Positions 38,549-48,315 of a stretch of DNA of 64,000 nucleotides are shown piece by piece. Every line of letters begins with the position of its first letter. Position 1 is the stretch's first letter. Both the position numbers and the translations under genes were made by a program. This stretch comes from an uncultured Erysipelotrichaceae bacterium (GTDB lineage: Bacteria > Bacillota_I > Bacilli_A > Erysipelotrichales > Erysipelotrichaceae), in contig CADABS010000003.1 in the NCBI GenBank assembly GCA_902786245.1, forward strand, positions 42,603-106,602, in the 5' to 3' direction. Below the pieces are notes generated by a model, which saw only the letters and a list, made by a program, of their open reading frames with translations, searched no databases and was not told the origin of the DNA.

Positions 38549-39226
38549 TTACTCCATCGTAACCTTGATGCCAGGGCCCATCGTTGTTGTGATGGTGATA
38601 TTCTTCATATATGTGCCCTTGACACTGGACGGCTTGACACGGTTCAGCTGCTCATACAGAGCCTTGAAGTTCTCAGTCAGTGCTTCATCAGAGAAGGAAA
38701 CCTTGCCGATCATGACATTGACGTTGCCGTCTCTGTCAACACGGTATTCAACTTTACCTTTCTTGATTTCATCGATTGCCTGGGTAACGTTCATCGTAAC
38801 TGTACCTGTCTTCGGGTTCGGCATCAGACCTCTGGGTCCGAGCAGACGGCCCAGCTTACCAAGCTGACCCATCATATCCGGTGTAGCGACGATCTTGTCG
38901 AATTCAAGCCAGCCGCCCTGGATCTTTTCGATCATGTCAGCGCCGCCGACATAGTCAGCACCTGCATTTCTCGCTTCTTCTTCCTTGGCACCCTGTGTGA
39001 TGACAAGAACTGTCTGTGTCTTACCTGTTCCGTTCGGCAGAACCATAGCGCCGCGGATGTTCTGGTCCGCCTGACGCGGATCGACATTCAGGAAGAAACA
39101 TGCTTCAACAGAAGAATCGAACTTTGTGCATGCTGTTTCCTTAGCCAGTGCAATTGCTTCCTTATAGTTGTAAAGCTTGGAACGGTCAACCTTCGCCTTC
39201 GCAGCTTCGTACTTCTTACCTGCCAT
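38549..39226 (-). CDS. rplA: Ribosomal protein uL1
   Basis: A 225-aa L1 protein of the ribosomal stalk, and in many bacteria the translational repressor of its own operon. The conserved [19 protein letters not shown] and the N-terminal [21 protein letters not shown] segment are clear. It follows rplK by two bases. A strong terminator comes directly after, so rplA is the last gene of this operon. Confidence 0.99.
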   Translation of the reverse strand: MAGKKYEAAKAKVDRSKLYNYKEAIALAKETACTKFDSSVEACFFLNVDPRQADQNIRGAMVLPNGTGKTQTVLVITQGAKEEEARNAGADYVGGADMIEKIQGGWLEFDKIVATPDMMGQLGKLGRLLGPRGLMPNPKTGTVTMNVTQAIDEIKKGKVEYRVDRDGNVNVMIGKVSFSDEALTENFKALYEQLNRVKPSSVKGTYMKNITITTTMGPGIKVTME

Positions 39227-39228
39227 CG

Positions 39229-39651
39229 TCAGTTCGCCTCGCTTTCAACTTCAATGCCCATATTGCGGGCTGTGCCTGCGATAATACGCATAGCGCCTTC
39301 AACGTCATTGGCGTTGAGGTCCGGCATCTTGTACTCAGCGATTTCGCGGAGCTGTGCCTGTGTGATCTTGCCGGCCTTGACACTGTTCGGTGTGCCGGAA
39401 GCTTTCGAGATGCCTGCAGCCTTCTTGAGAAGAACAGCAGCCGGTGTTGTCTTGATTACGAATGTGAAAGACTTGTCTTCGTAAGCAGTGATGATGACCG
39501 GGACGATATCGCCCGCGCGGTCTTTTGTCTGCGCATTGAAGTCCGTGCAGAATGCAGGCATGTTAATGCCGGCAGATGCCAGAGCCGGACCCGGTTTAGC
39601 GCCGCCTGCAGGGAACTGAAGTTTGCAGACCTTTGCAATTTTCTTTGCCAT
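39229..39651 (-). CDS. rplK: Ribosomal protein uL11
   Basis: A 140-aa L11 protein of the GTPase-associated centre. It begins [21 protein letters not shown], with the factor-interacting N-terminal domain, followed by the rRNA-binding domain ([21 protein letters not shown] ends the core; [15 protein letters not shown] closes). An AGGAGG lies 7 bases upstream. Unlike in most Bacillota there is no nusG or secE gene directly upstream; the neighbour is a DUF2974 protein. Confidence 0.99.
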   Translation of the reverse strand: MAKKIAKVCKLQFPAGGAKPGPALASAGINMPAFCTDFNAQTKDRAGDIVPVIITAYEDKSFTFVIKTTPAAVLLKKAAGISKASGTPNSVKAGKITQAQLREIAEYKMPDLNANDVEGAMRIIAGTARNMGIEVESEAN

Positions 39652-39664
39652 GGTGGCTTCCTCC

Positions 39665-39740
39665 TTATTGAATAACCAACATGCAGTGGTCAGCGGATGT
39701 TTGCGTCATCCTCCCACGCATGCGCACATAAAAAATGTGT
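39665..39740 (-). promoter_or_regulatory. Probable L1-binding leader of rplKA
   Basis: The leader between promoter and rplK contains GTGGGAGGATGACGC and then ATCCGC, similar to the L1-binding site in the rplK leader of Bacillus (GTGGGAGG with a following ATCCG). L1 probably represses translation here. Confidence 0.45.
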
Positions 39741-39748
39741 GCCAATTG

Positions 39749-39776
39749 ATTATATCACAGCACACATCCCCGTCAA
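39749..39776 (-). promoter_or_regulatory. Promoter of rplKA
   Basis: Minus-strand TTGACG (39771-39776) and TATAAT (39749-39754) with a 16-base spacer and an upstream TG (TGTGATATAAT). The -35 overlaps the stop codon of the DUF2974 gene. Confidence 0.85.
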
Positions 39777-40885
39777 CTGTTTTTGAATCTCTCCCGGATC
39801 GCCTCCGTCACATTGCCGATCAGCACTTCTTTTCCTGCATTTGCCAGCCTGCCGATGATATCCAGAGCTTCCTCTTTCATCTGCGGATCTATATCATTCA
39901 GCGCACTGAGAATTGCCGGATATGCTTTCAGAGGATTCTTTTCCAGATCCCCGAAGGCAACGCCCGAGGCATCCACCGCATCAAACAGCATATTGATAAA
40001 CCGCAGCCGCTCTTCATCCGGCACTGCATCAAGCCACTGGTCCAGTACCGTATCCAGATACTCGCTGACCGCGGTCAGCTTCTCCTCCCTGACAAGATGG
40101 CTGCCCATCACCTGCCAGTTATAGGGATTATGGGTCGAGCCGGCCGCCGCCTTTGAGGCAACGGTGATATATGCCACCGGATCAAACATCAGCAGCCCTA
40201 CCACCGATGTATCCGGCAGATAGCGGAATGTCTTTTCCCCGGTCTGCAGGATCCTTTCGCCTTCTGCCGTTTCTCTGCGGAATCCGGGCGAATCGAACAC
40301 ATACAGCGCTTTGACTCTGCTGCGGACAGGATCTTCCGCATGCATATCCGCATACATTGCCAGATGGCCGCCCTTGGAATGTCCGCACAGCACCAGTGTT
40401 TCACCGCCTGACCCGGCGATATCCTCCAGATAGCGCACGGCTTCCTGCTGGGCCTGAACGCGGTCCATGCAGGCAATATAGAAATCTTCCCGCCAGCCGG
40501 TGAATGAATCATCGGTTCCCCTGAACGCAACACAGTACAGACCGCTGCGGGGTATGAACGTCATTGCCGCAAACTGCATGCTTGTCGCTTCATCGTTCTT
40601 TTCCCGGTACCGGCATACCCTGACATTGCCGAAACGCTCCGATTCCGCTGCCTTTGCCAGGATCCGCTTCGGTTCAAAATGCATCCAGGCCTGGGCATAG
40701 CCGGCTGCTTCATAGCGCTCATACAGCTGTCTCACCGTGATGCCTTCTTCCTCTTCCGGTGTGTACAGGCCGTTCATTTCCACATAGCTCAATGCCGAGA
40801 AAATCAGATAATCCGGTTCTGCGGGAGGCACATTTTCAAAGGACAGATCGCCCCGCCAGTCAATATAGTCAAATATATCTGCCAT
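39773..40885 (-). CDS. DUF2974 (Mbeg1-like) lipase-fold protein
   Basis: A 370-aa protein with an alpha/beta hydrolase core. The nucleophile elbow is CGHSKGGHLA near residue 168, preceded by VAFRGTDDSFTGW, both typical of the DUF2974 family of predicted lipases/esterases in Bacillota. A helical C-terminal ~90 residues follow. No signal peptide, so it is cytoplasmic. Substrate unknown. Its end overlaps the -35 of the rplKA promoter. Confidence 0.9.
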   Translation of the reverse strand: MADIFDYIDWRGDLSFENVPPAEPDYLIFSALSYVEMNGLYTPEEEEGITVRQLYERYEAAGYAQAWMHFEPKRILAKAAESERFGNVRVCRYREKNDEATSMQFAAMTFIPRSGLYCVAFRGTDDSFTGWREDFYIACMDRVQAQQEAVRYLEDIAGSGGETLVLCGHSKGGHLAMYADMHAEDPVRSRVKALYVFDSPGFRRETAEGERILQTGEKTFRYLPDTSVVGLLMFDPVAYITVASKAAAGSTHNPYNWQVMGSHLVREEKLTAVSEYLDTVLDQWLDAVPDEERLRFINMLFDAVDASGVAFGDLEKNPLKAYPAILSALNDIDPQMKEEALDIIGRLANAGKEVLIGNVTEAIRERFKNS

Positions 40886-40925
40886 GTTTCCGCTCCTGTT
40901 CTTATTATAAACAGATGCAGGCCGC

Positions 40926-40953
40926 TTTACAGACCGTTTCTGCCATGTACAAT
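40926..40953 (+). promoter_or_regulatory. Promoter of the HAD phosphatase gene
   Basis: TTTACA (40926-40931) and TACAAT (40948-40953) with a 16-base spacer, 19 bases before the start codon at 40972. Confidence 0.6.
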
Positions 40954-40971
40954 GATTCCAGAGGAAATGCT

Positions 40972-41610
40972 ATGCGGTATACCCATGCCTTTTTTGATCT
41001 GGACGGAACCTTGACGGAATCCGGTCCCGGTATTATTCACAGTTTCAGATACGCTCTTGCACAGCTCGGAATGGATCCGGACGGCTTCGATCTCAGCCGG
41101 GTCATCGGTCCGCCCCTGTCTTATTCATTCCGTTCCTTCGGCATTGCAGAAGACAGAATCCCGGAAGCGGTACGGCTGTACAGACATCTGTACAACGATA
41201 CCGGCAAATACGAAAATCTTCCCTATGCCGGCATTGAAGAGATGCTTGCGGCACTGAAAGCTGCCGGTGTGAAGCTGTATGTTGCGACAAGCAAACCGGA
41301 GGGTCTGGCAAAGGATATCCTCGCCCACTTCCGTCTGGATCATTATTTTGAAATCATTGCCGGCGCCGCCCCGGACGGCACCCGTTCCAGCAAGCAGGCA
41401 GTTCTGGAATATCTGATGGAACAGATCATAACGCTGCCGGATGCGGTCATGATCGGCGATACCGTCTTCGATATCGAAGGCGCTGCTGCCGTGGATCTGC
41501 CTGCCATCGGTGTCTGCTGGGGCTATGGCAATACAGAAGAAACGAAAAAAGCCGGCGCTGCCGCAATTGCGCATACACCGGCTGAACTGACAGATTTTAT
41601 TCTCGGGTGA
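40972..41610 (+). CDS. HAD hydrolase, phosphoglycolate phosphatase-like
   Basis: A 212-aa HAD phosphatase with a small helical cap. Motif I is FFDLDGTLTESGPG, motif II the Thr/Ser in YVATSKP, motif III Lys in SSKQAVLEY and motif IV MIGDTVFDIEGA. This is the Gph/PpaX-like group, acting on small phosphates such as phosphoglycolate or pyrophosphate. The start at 40972 follows GAGG and begins exactly at the first strand; the longer frame would cover the promoter. Confidence 0.93.
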   Translation: MRYTHAFFDLDGTLTESGPGIIHSFRYALAQLGMDPDGFDLSRVIGPPLSYSFRSFGIAEDRIPEAVRLYRHLYNDTGKYENLPYAGIEEMLAALKAAGVKLYVATSKPEGLAKDILAHFRLDHYFEIIAGAAPDGTRSSKQAVLEYLMEQIITLPDAVMIGDTVFDIEGAAAVDLPAIGVCWGYGNTEETKKAGAAAIAHTPAELTDFILG

Positions 41611-41631
41611 ACCTCTGCGGTTCACTTTTTC
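41607..41631. terminator. Bidirectional terminator
   Basis: GTGAACC pairs with GGTTCAC around TCTGC, followed by TTTTT on the plus strand. It lies between the convergent HAD and SGNH hydrolase genes. Confidence 0.85.
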
Positions 41632-42779
41632 AGTAATTCTACCGGTACGGCTTCTGCCATCCGGGCATATCCCTTTTTTGAAGGGTGGAGATGATCGCCG
41701 CTGTCATACACCGGCAGGAAGGCTTCCGGTTTCTGCGGATCCCGTACGGCTTTGTCAAAGTCAGCGCAGCCATCCAGCAGATCTGTTGTCCGCAGCCAGT
41801 CATTGAAATCGTTTTTCAATTCTTCCCTGAACGGTGCATAGGTACGCCAGCCGTGGATCGGAATCAATGTTCCGCCATAGACCTTATATCCGATTTCACG
41901 GGCATGGCGGATATAGATCTCATCGTAGCCTTCTGCCATCTCCGCGGCTGTGGGCAGATCGCTCCAGGGCCTGAACGGATTGCTTTCAACCCCGACCGGA
42001 TGAATGATGTCGTTGATGCCATGCTGGATCAGAACCGTATCCGCACCGGCTGTTTTCATCTCCCTTTCAAATCGGTGCTCACCCTTCCAGCCATAAGCCG
42101 CATAGGTAATCGAACTGTATTCTCTCAGGATCCTGGTTCCGCTGATTGCCCGGCGGATGATGGACACATCATGATATCCGAGTTCATCTGCCCGGATCGC
42201 CAGATAATCCGGCCAGTCCTGGGCGGTGATGGAATCGCCGTAGCAGATCAGAGCCCGGTTCTTTTCTTCGGTCAGGACATCGATCGTCTCGAGGAAATGG
42301 AACCAGCCTGTTCTTCTGGTCAGATCCAGAGGAAGCTCTGCATCCGTCATATGATTGCCATAGGAATACCAGCCATGGGTCAGCGGTCCGGTGATCAGTA
42401 CACCGGTATTCATATCCGTATATCCTTCCAGGAAAATACTGACGGTAATATATTCACCGCGCTTTACATCAAAGGCGGTCTCATCGCTGCATGCATCCTG
42501 TCCTGGTTCCAGAACAATGCGGTCATTGCCGGAAAACAGGATCGGCACAGCCGTATCCGGATCGATGCCTTCCAGATCGACTGTCCTTGCCAGAGAAGCT
42601 CTGATGGTGACAGATTCCGTTCCCCGCAGATTGGAGAAATGGAAACGCAGAGCACAGCCGTCAAAGCACATTCTGACGGGATAGCGCAGCGTCAGATCTT
42701 TCGCATAGCGTACTTCTGTCTGTTCCCGGATGGACATGGCATTGCCCCAGCAGGCGACCCATTTCGAATAATTGCTCAT
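41622..42779 (-). CDS. SGNH/GDSL hydrolase
   Basis: A 385-aa esterase with a two-part layout. Residues ~1-165 form a beta-rich N-terminal domain. Residues ~170-385 are the SGNH catalytic domain, with block I LICYGDSIT (Ser nucleophile), the Asn block in IQHGINDI and the C-terminal SGDHLHPS with Asp and His of the triad. This arrangement is like carbohydrate esterases such as CE2 or CE17-like acetyl-mannan esterases, but without a signal peptide, so it probably deacetylates imported sugars. It is preceded by the argS terminator. Confidence 0.9.
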   Translation of the reverse strand: MSNYSKWVACWGNAMSIREQTEVRYAKDLTLRYPVRMCFDGCALRFHFSNLRGTESVTIRASLARTVDLEGIDPDTAVPILFSGNDRIVLEPGQDACSDETAFDVKRGEYITVSIFLEGYTDMNTGVLITGPLTHGWYSYGNHMTDAELPLDLTRRTGWFHFLETIDVLTEEKNRALICYGDSITAQDWPDYLAIRADELGYHDVSIIRRAISGTRILREYSSITYAAYGWKGEHRFEREMKTAGADTVLIQHGINDIIHPVGVESNPFRPWSDLPTAAEMAEGYDEIYIRHAREIGYKVYGGTLIPIHGWRTYAPFREELKNDFNDWLRTTDLLDGCADFDKAVRDPQKPEAFLPVYDSGDHLHPSKKGYARMAEAVPVELLKK

Positions 42780-42791
42780 AGTTCCTCCCTA

Positions 42792-42820
42792 TGCAAAATG
42801 GAGACAGTGCGTCTCCATTG
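42792..42820 (-). terminator. Terminator after argS
   Basis: On the minus strand AATGGAGAC pairs with GTCTCCATT and is followed by TTGCAT; the T tract is short. Confidence 0.7.
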
Positions 42821-42823
42821 CCG

Positions 42824-44482
42824 TTACATTCTTTCCGGTGCTTCGACACCGATCAGTTCCAGCGCGTTCTTCAGCGTGATCATGCAGGCATATACCAGAC
42901 CGAGACGCTGATTGGTCAGCGCCGGATTCTCGGGATCGGATACCCGGCAGCTGTTATAGAAACTGTGGAAATCCCTTGCCAGCTGCAGACAGTATCCGCA
43001 GATCCGGTTGGGCTGACGGATCTTTGCGGCATCCGCGACCGTCTTGGGGAATTCGCTGATCTGCTTCAGCAGAGCCAGTTCCTTGGGATCATTCAGAAGA
43101 TCATAGTTTTCTTCTTTAACAAATTCCGGTGTTCCTTCCTTATGCAGAACGTTGTGCATTCTGGCATGGGCATACTGTACATAGTACACCGGATTGTCAT
43201 TGGTCTTTTCTCTTGCCAGATTCATATCGAAATCCATATGGGTTCCGACTTCCTTGGAAACGAAGAACCATCTGGCCGCATCGACGCCGACATCCTCGCA
43301 CAGTTCCCGCAGCGTGATCGCGTTGCCGGTCCGCTTGGACATCTTGACTTCTTCGCCGTTTTCGACCATCCGCACCATCTGGATCAGATCGACTTCCAGA
43401 CTTCCCTTCGGATAGCCCAGTGCCTCCAGGGCACAGTTCATTCTCTTGACATAGCTGTGATGATCCGCACCGAGCAGGTCGACCAGCTTTGTATAGCCTC
43501 TTTCCAGCTTATAGACATGGTTGGCGATATCCGGTGTGAGATATGTCAGCAGACCCGAGCTCTTCTTGAGAACTCTGTCCTTGTCATCGCCGAACTGCGT
43601 GGAACGGAACCAGAGCGCATCGTCCTGTTCATAGGTCAGGCCTTTTTCCGTCATCTGGTCCAGGACTGCCTGGATACGGGCACTGTTGTTTTCATAGAAA
43701 TAGCGCTCATGGACCCAGGAGTCGAATTCGACTCTGTATAAAGCAAGATCTCTTCTGATCTTCTCCAGTTCTCTTTCGATGCCTTCATTGCGGAAATATT
43801 CCATCCGCTCTTCTTCATCCGCATCCAGCCACTTGTCTCCGTCCTGCTCGGCAATCTGACGGGCAATCATTTTGACATCCTCGCCATGATAGCCGTCTTC
43901 CGGCAGTTCGAAGGAAAGTCCGAAGTATTCTCTGTATCTGGCAATCAGCGACAGCGCAAGCATATTGATCTGGTTGCCGGCGTCATTGACATAGTATTCC
44001 CGCAGACAGTCATAGCCGGACGCATTGAGCAGTCTTGTCACGGCATCGCCCCAGGCAGCGCCTCTGGCATGGCCGCAGTGCAGGTCGCCGGTCGGATTGG
44101 CAGAGACATACTCGACCAGGATCTTCTCACCGTTTCCGGACGTATTCTTTCCATAGGTATCGCCCGCATCAAGAATCGTATTGATGATGCCGCTGAGGGC
44201 TGAGCCGCTCATGACGAAGTTGATGAAGCCGGCACCGGCTACGGTCACCGAAGATGCCTCCGGCAGATTCTTCTGAATAAAAGGCACAAGGTCAGCGGCG
44301 ATATCCGCCGGTTTTCTGTGCAGTGTCTTGGCCAGACGCATGGCGATATTCGTGGAATAGTCACCCATTTTCGGATCACGCGGACGCTCCGCCATGACCA
44401 TCTTTTCTTCCGGTTCTATATCAAATGCCTCTCTGACTGAAGCACTGACCGCCTGTACGATCTTTTCGCTGATATCGCTCAT
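42824..44482 (-). CDS. argS: Arginyl-tRNA synthetase
   Basis: A 552-aa class I aminoacyl-tRNA synthetase. The HIGH-like site is ANPTGDLHCGHARG near residue 128 and the KMSKS-like site is VKMSKRTGN near residue 355. The N-terminal Add-1 domain and the C-terminal anticodon domain (DALRVSDPENPALTNQRLGL region, ending EAPERM) are both present. AGGAGG lies upstream of the ATG. Its promoter -10 sits inside a perfect inverted repeat at 44504-44527. Confidence 0.98.
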   Translation of the reverse strand: MSDISEKIVQAVSASVREAFDIEPEEKMVMAERPRDPKMGDYSTNIAMRLAKTLHRKPADIAADLVPFIQKNLPEASSVTVAGAGFINFVMSGSALSGIINTILDAGDTYGKNTSGNGEKILVEYVSANPTGDLHCGHARGAAWGDAVTRLLNASGYDCLREYYVNDAGNQINMLALSLIARYREYFGLSFELPEDGYHGEDVKMIARQIAEQDGDKWLDADEEERMEYFRNEGIERELEKIRRDLALYRVEFDSWVHERYFYENNSARIQAVLDQMTEKGLTYEQDDALWFRSTQFGDDKDRVLKKSSGLLTYLTPDIANHVYKLERGYTKLVDLLGADHHSYVKRMNCALEALGYPKGSLEVDLIQMVRMVENGEEVKMSKRTGNAITLRELCEDVGVDAARWFFVSKEVGTHMDFDMNLAREKTNDNPVYYVQYAHARMHNVLHKEGTPEFVKEENYDLLNDPKELALLKQISEFPKTVADAAKIRQPNRICGYCLQLARDFHSFYNSCRVSDPENPALTNQRLGLVYACMITLKNALELIGVEAPERM

Positions 44483-44503
44483 ACACAGCCTCCTTTAAAA
44501 ATA

Positions 44504-44527
44504 GCCTTTTCATTATATCGAAAAGGC
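44504..44527 (-). promoter_or_regulatory. Inverted repeat enclosing the argS -10 box
   Basis: GCCTTTTC and GAAAAGGC form a perfect 8-base inverted repeat with GATATAAT between the arms, so the -10 TATAAT is in the loop. It looks like an operator or a melting/termination hairpin. The -35 is weak. Confidence 0.55.
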
Positions 44528-44571
44528 CATCATTTGTGTATATGGAGTCAGAAATACATTTTGATCAGGCT

Positions 44572-44606
44572 GTAAAAAGCCCCATCCTTCGCAGATGAGG
44601 TTCTTT
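44572..44606 (-). terminator. Terminator of the VOR-ilvE operon
   Basis: On the minus strand CCTCATC pairs with GATGGGG (with a G-T pair) and is followed by CTTTTTAC. It lies directly after ilvE. Confidence 0.8.
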
Positions 44607-44614
44607 TATCTGTA

Positions 44615-45679
44615 TTACAGCTGTACTGTCCAGCCGAACGGATCTTCTGTCTTGCCCCACTGGATGCCGGTCAGCGTATCGTAGAGATGCTGTGTCAGCG
44701 TACCGATCTTTCCTTCATTGACGACATAGACATGATCTTCATAGTTCAGTTCGCCGATCGGAGAAACGACCGCTGCCGTACCGCAGCCCCATGCCTCTTC
44801 CAGTGTTCCTTCAGCCATTGCCTTTGCGAGTTCTTCTACGCTGATGCGTCTTTCCTCGACCGGATAGCCTTCCTTCTTCAGAAGTTCGATAATGGACTTT
44901 CTGGTGATGCCCGGCAGGATCGATCCGGACAGCGCCGGTGTGACGACCGTACCGGAGATCTTGAACATGACATTCATTGCGCCGACTTCCTCAATGTATT
45001 TTCTCTCGACGCCGTCCAGCCAGAGAACCTGGGAATAGCCCTTCTTCTCCGCTCTGTCGCCGGCCCGGTTGGAAGCCGCGTAGTTGCCGCCGCACTTCGC
45101 TTCGCCTGTACCGCCGCGTACGGCTCTGACATCTTCGCTTTCAATCATGATCTTGACCGGATTCAGGCCTTCTTTATAGTAGCTGCCGACCGGTGAAAGA
45201 ATGATCATGAAGACAACGTTCTTCGGTGCATGGACACCGAGTGTCTCATCATTGCCGAACATGAACGGACGGATATACAGAGATGTATCGGGATCGGACG
45301 GAACCCATACCTCATCGAGTCTGACAAGTGTCTTCACTGCTTCGATGAAGTCTTCTTCCGGGAACTGCGGCAGGCACATACGGTCTGCGGAACGGTTCAT
45401 ACGGCGGGCATTCTCGATCGGACGGAACAGCTGGACCGAACCGTCTGCCTTCCGGTATGCCTTCATGCCTTCAAAGATTTCCACGCCGTAGTGGAAAGCC
45501 GTGCTTGCCGGACTGACCGAAATATTTCCGTAAGGAACGATTCTGGCATCGTGCCAGCCCTTTCCTTCCGTGTAGTCCATCATAAACATATGATCTGTGA
45601 AGATCTTGCCGAAGCCCAATGTACTGCTGTCTGCCGGCAGAGCCTTGGGTGAATCTGTACGCGTAACTTTGATTTCCAT
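44615..45679 (-). CDS. ilvE: Branched-chain amino acid aminotransferase
   Basis: A 354-aa PLP-dependent class IV transaminase that interconverts valine, leucine and isoleucine with their 2-oxoacids. Typical motifs are HYGVEIFEGMKAYR near residue 62, the PLP-Lys region in GNYAASNRAGDRAEKKGYSQ, and EEAWGCGTAAVVSPIG near the C-terminus. I chose the ATG at 45679 (8 bases after GGGGG); an ATG at 45685 is possible. It is the last gene of the operon that begins with a valine T-box, directly after the VOR subunits, so its substrate is likely the 2-oxoacid those subunits make. Confidence 0.97.
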   Translation of the reverse strand: MEIKVTRTDSPKALPADSSTLGFGKIFTDHMFMMDYTEGKGWHDARIVPYGNISVSPASTAFHYGVEIFEGMKAYRKADGSVQLFRPIENARRMNRSADRMCLPQFPEEDFIEAVKTLVRLDEVWVPSDPDTSLYIRPFMFGNDETLGVHAPKNVVFMIILSPVGSYYKEGLNPVKIMIESEDVRAVRGGTGEAKCGGNYAASNRAGDRAEKKGYSQVLWLDGVERKYIEEVGAMNVMFKISGTVVTPALSGSILPGITRKSIIELLKKEGYPVEERRISVEELAKAMAEGTLEEAWGCGTAAVVSPIGELNYEDHVYVVNEGKIGTLTQHLYDTLTGIQWGKTEDPFGWTVQL

Positions 45680-45697
45680 GTTCATTTCCCCCTGTGA

Positions 45698-46233
45698 TTA
45701 CTCCGTATAGTTTTTACCGGTCTCCATTGCTTTCCGGTTCAGTTCAAGCATGTCCGCATGGCGGGCGGAAATGCATTTCTCCAGCGCTGCGGAAACCGTT
45801 TCCTCATTGTATTCGCCGAATACCGACAGCATCTTTCCGACCAGGATCATGTTTGCCAGCTGCGGTGCGCCTACTTCTTCCGCCAGCTTTGTCGCCGGTA
45901 CATAGTACACATTGACATCCGTACGGGTGACCTTGCGGGCGATCAGGCTGCTTTCCACCAGGATCGTTCCGCCCGGCCGGACTGCAGATTCATATTTATC
46001 CAGTGAAGGAAGATTCATCGCTACAAGCACATCCGGATTCAGAACGATCGGTGCGCCGACCGGATCATCGGAAACGATGACGCTGCAGTTGGCAGTGCCG
46101 CCGCGCATTTCCGGACCGTAGGACGGAAGCCAGCTGACGTTCTTGTCTTCGATCAGTCCCTTATATGCCAGAACCTTGCCGGAGAACAGCAGTCCCTGAC
46201 CGCCGAAACCTGCGAAAAGATATTCTCTGGTCA

Positions 46234-46234
<1 letters not shown>
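45698..46234 (-). CDS. vorC: VOR-type 2-oxoacid:ferredoxin oxidoreductase, gamma subunit
   Basis: A 178-aa subunit of the pyruvate/ketoisovalerate oxidoreductase gamma family. It starts REYLFAGFGGQGLLFSGKVLAYKG, the glycine-rich signature of this subunit, and contains the typical MRGGTANCSVIVSDDP. It forms the core enzyme with the TPP-binding and alpha subunits and takes part in CoA handling. Its start overlaps the stop of the TPP subunit by one base (TAATG), and ilvE follows after 18 bases. Confidence 0.95.
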
Positions 46235-47013
<779 letters not shown>

Positions 47014-47014
47014 T

Positions 47015-48079
47015 TTATTCTCCCCCTTTCCGGGCTGCTTCAACAATTGCGTTATATACCTGATCCGGCGACGGAATCATGCCGCCGACCCGGCTGCACA
47101 GTTCCACCGGAACCCGGCAGGCTGTCGCAAGCCTTACATCCTCGATCATCTGTCCCATGGACAGCTCGACGCTGATGATCTTCTTTGCATGATCTGCCGC
47201 CTTTGCGAATACTTTCTCCGGGAACGGCCATAAGGTGATCGGACGGATCAGACCGACCTTGATGCCTTCCGCTCTTGCCGCATTGACAGCGTTCTTGGAA
47301 ACACGGGCAGCGATGCCGAATGCCGCAACGATGATGTCCGCATCTTCGGTCAGGTATTCTTCTGCCATTGCTTCCTTTTCCTTGATGATTTCATAGCGCT
47401 GGTAGCGTTCGATATTCGTCTTTTCCAGCTGTTCCGGATTCAGATACAGCGAATTGACGACATTGTGCTTCCGGGCGTTCTTTGTGCCGGTTGTTGCCCA
47501 GGGCTTCTCCGGAACCTCTTTGAATTTGAAATCGAAGGATACCGGCTCCATCATCTGACCGATCGTTCCGTCGGCCAGGATCATGGCTGTCATCCGGTAT
47601 TCATCCGCCAGTTCGAAGCCGCGGATCGTCAGATCTGCCATTTCCTGTACGGAAGACGGTGCCAGGACGATCATGTGGTAATCGCCGTGTCCGCCGCCTC
47701 TTGTCGCCTGGAAATAATCCGACTGGCTGGGCTGGATGCCGCCCAGACCCGGTCCGCCTCTCTGGGCATTGACGACCAGAGCCGGAAGATCAGAACCGGC
47801 CAGATAGGACAGTCCTTCGCTCTTCAGTGAAATACCCGGGCTCGAAGAAGAAGTCATGACCCGCTTGCCGGCAGAGGAAACACCGTAAACCATATTGATC
47901 GCAGCGATTTCGCTCTCCGCCTGCAGGAATGTTCCGCCGATCTTCGGCATTCTCTTCGCCATGTATGCCGCGATTTCCGTCTGCGGCGTGATCGGATATC
48001 CGAAGTAATGACGGCAGCCTGCCTGAATGGCAGCTTCCGCAATCGCTTCGTTTCCTTTCATCAGTACTTTTTCAGCCAT
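47015..48079 (-). CDS. vorB: VOR-type oxidoreductase, alpha subunit
   Basis: A 354-aa alpha subunit of the kind annotated as 3-methyl-2-oxobutanoate dehydrogenase VorB. It starts [31 protein letters not shown] and shows the conserved [15 protein letters not shown] and [18 protein letters not shown], followed by the CoA/transketolase C-terminal part. It pairs with the TPP subunit that starts one base after its stop. Substrate preference (valine-derived 2-oxoisovalerate against pyruvate or 2-oxoglutarate) cannot be proven by eye; the T-box and ilvE support branched-chain substrates. Confidence 0.95.
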   Translation of the reverse strand: MAEKVLMKGNEAIAEAAIQAGCRHYFGYPITPQTEIAAYMAKRMPKIGGTFLQAESEIAAINMVYGVSSAGKRVMTSSSSPGISLKSEGLSYLAGSDLPALVVNAQRGGPGLGGIQPSQSDYFQATRGGGHGDYHMIVLAPSSVQEMADLTIRGFELADEYRMTAMILADGTIGQMMEPVSFDFKFKEVPEKPWATTGTKNARKHNVVNSLYLNPEQLEKTNIERYQRYEIIKEKEAMAEEYLTEDADIIVAAFGIAARVSKNAVNAARAEGIKVGLIRPITLWPFPEKVFAKAADHAKKIISVELSMGQMIEDVRLATACRVPVELCSRVGGMIPSPDQVYNAIVEAARKGGE

Positions 48080-48088
48080 TTCCGTACC

Positions 48089-48295
48089 TTACCTTTCCAC
48101 CTTGATGATGCAGTCAGGACACATGATCGCGCAGGAAGCGCAGCCGATGCATTCATCCATGTTGATGCATTCCGCCGGATGATGTCCCTTCTTGTTGATC
48201 TTGTCCTTTGAAAGCCGGAGAATATGCTTTGGGCAGACGTCCGTGCACAGACCGCACCCTTTACATTCATCCTCCCTGAACGTAAGTTTTGCCAT
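48089..48295 (-). CDS. vorD: Ferredoxin-type delta subunit, 2[4Fe-4S]
   Basis: A 68-aa bacterial ferredoxin. Two complete cluster motifs are visible: CKGCGLCTDVCP and CIGCASCAIMCP. It likely serves as the electron-transfer subunit of the VOR complex, linking it to the cellular ferredoxin pool. It lies 9 bases before the alpha subunit gene and 20 bases after the P-loop ATPase gene. Confidence 0.95.
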   Translation of the reverse strand: MAKLTFREDECKGCGLCTDVCPKHILRLSKDKINKKGHHPAECINMDECIGCASCAIMCPDCIIKVER

Positions 48296-48315
48296 AATCT
48301 GGTTCTTCCTTTCTT

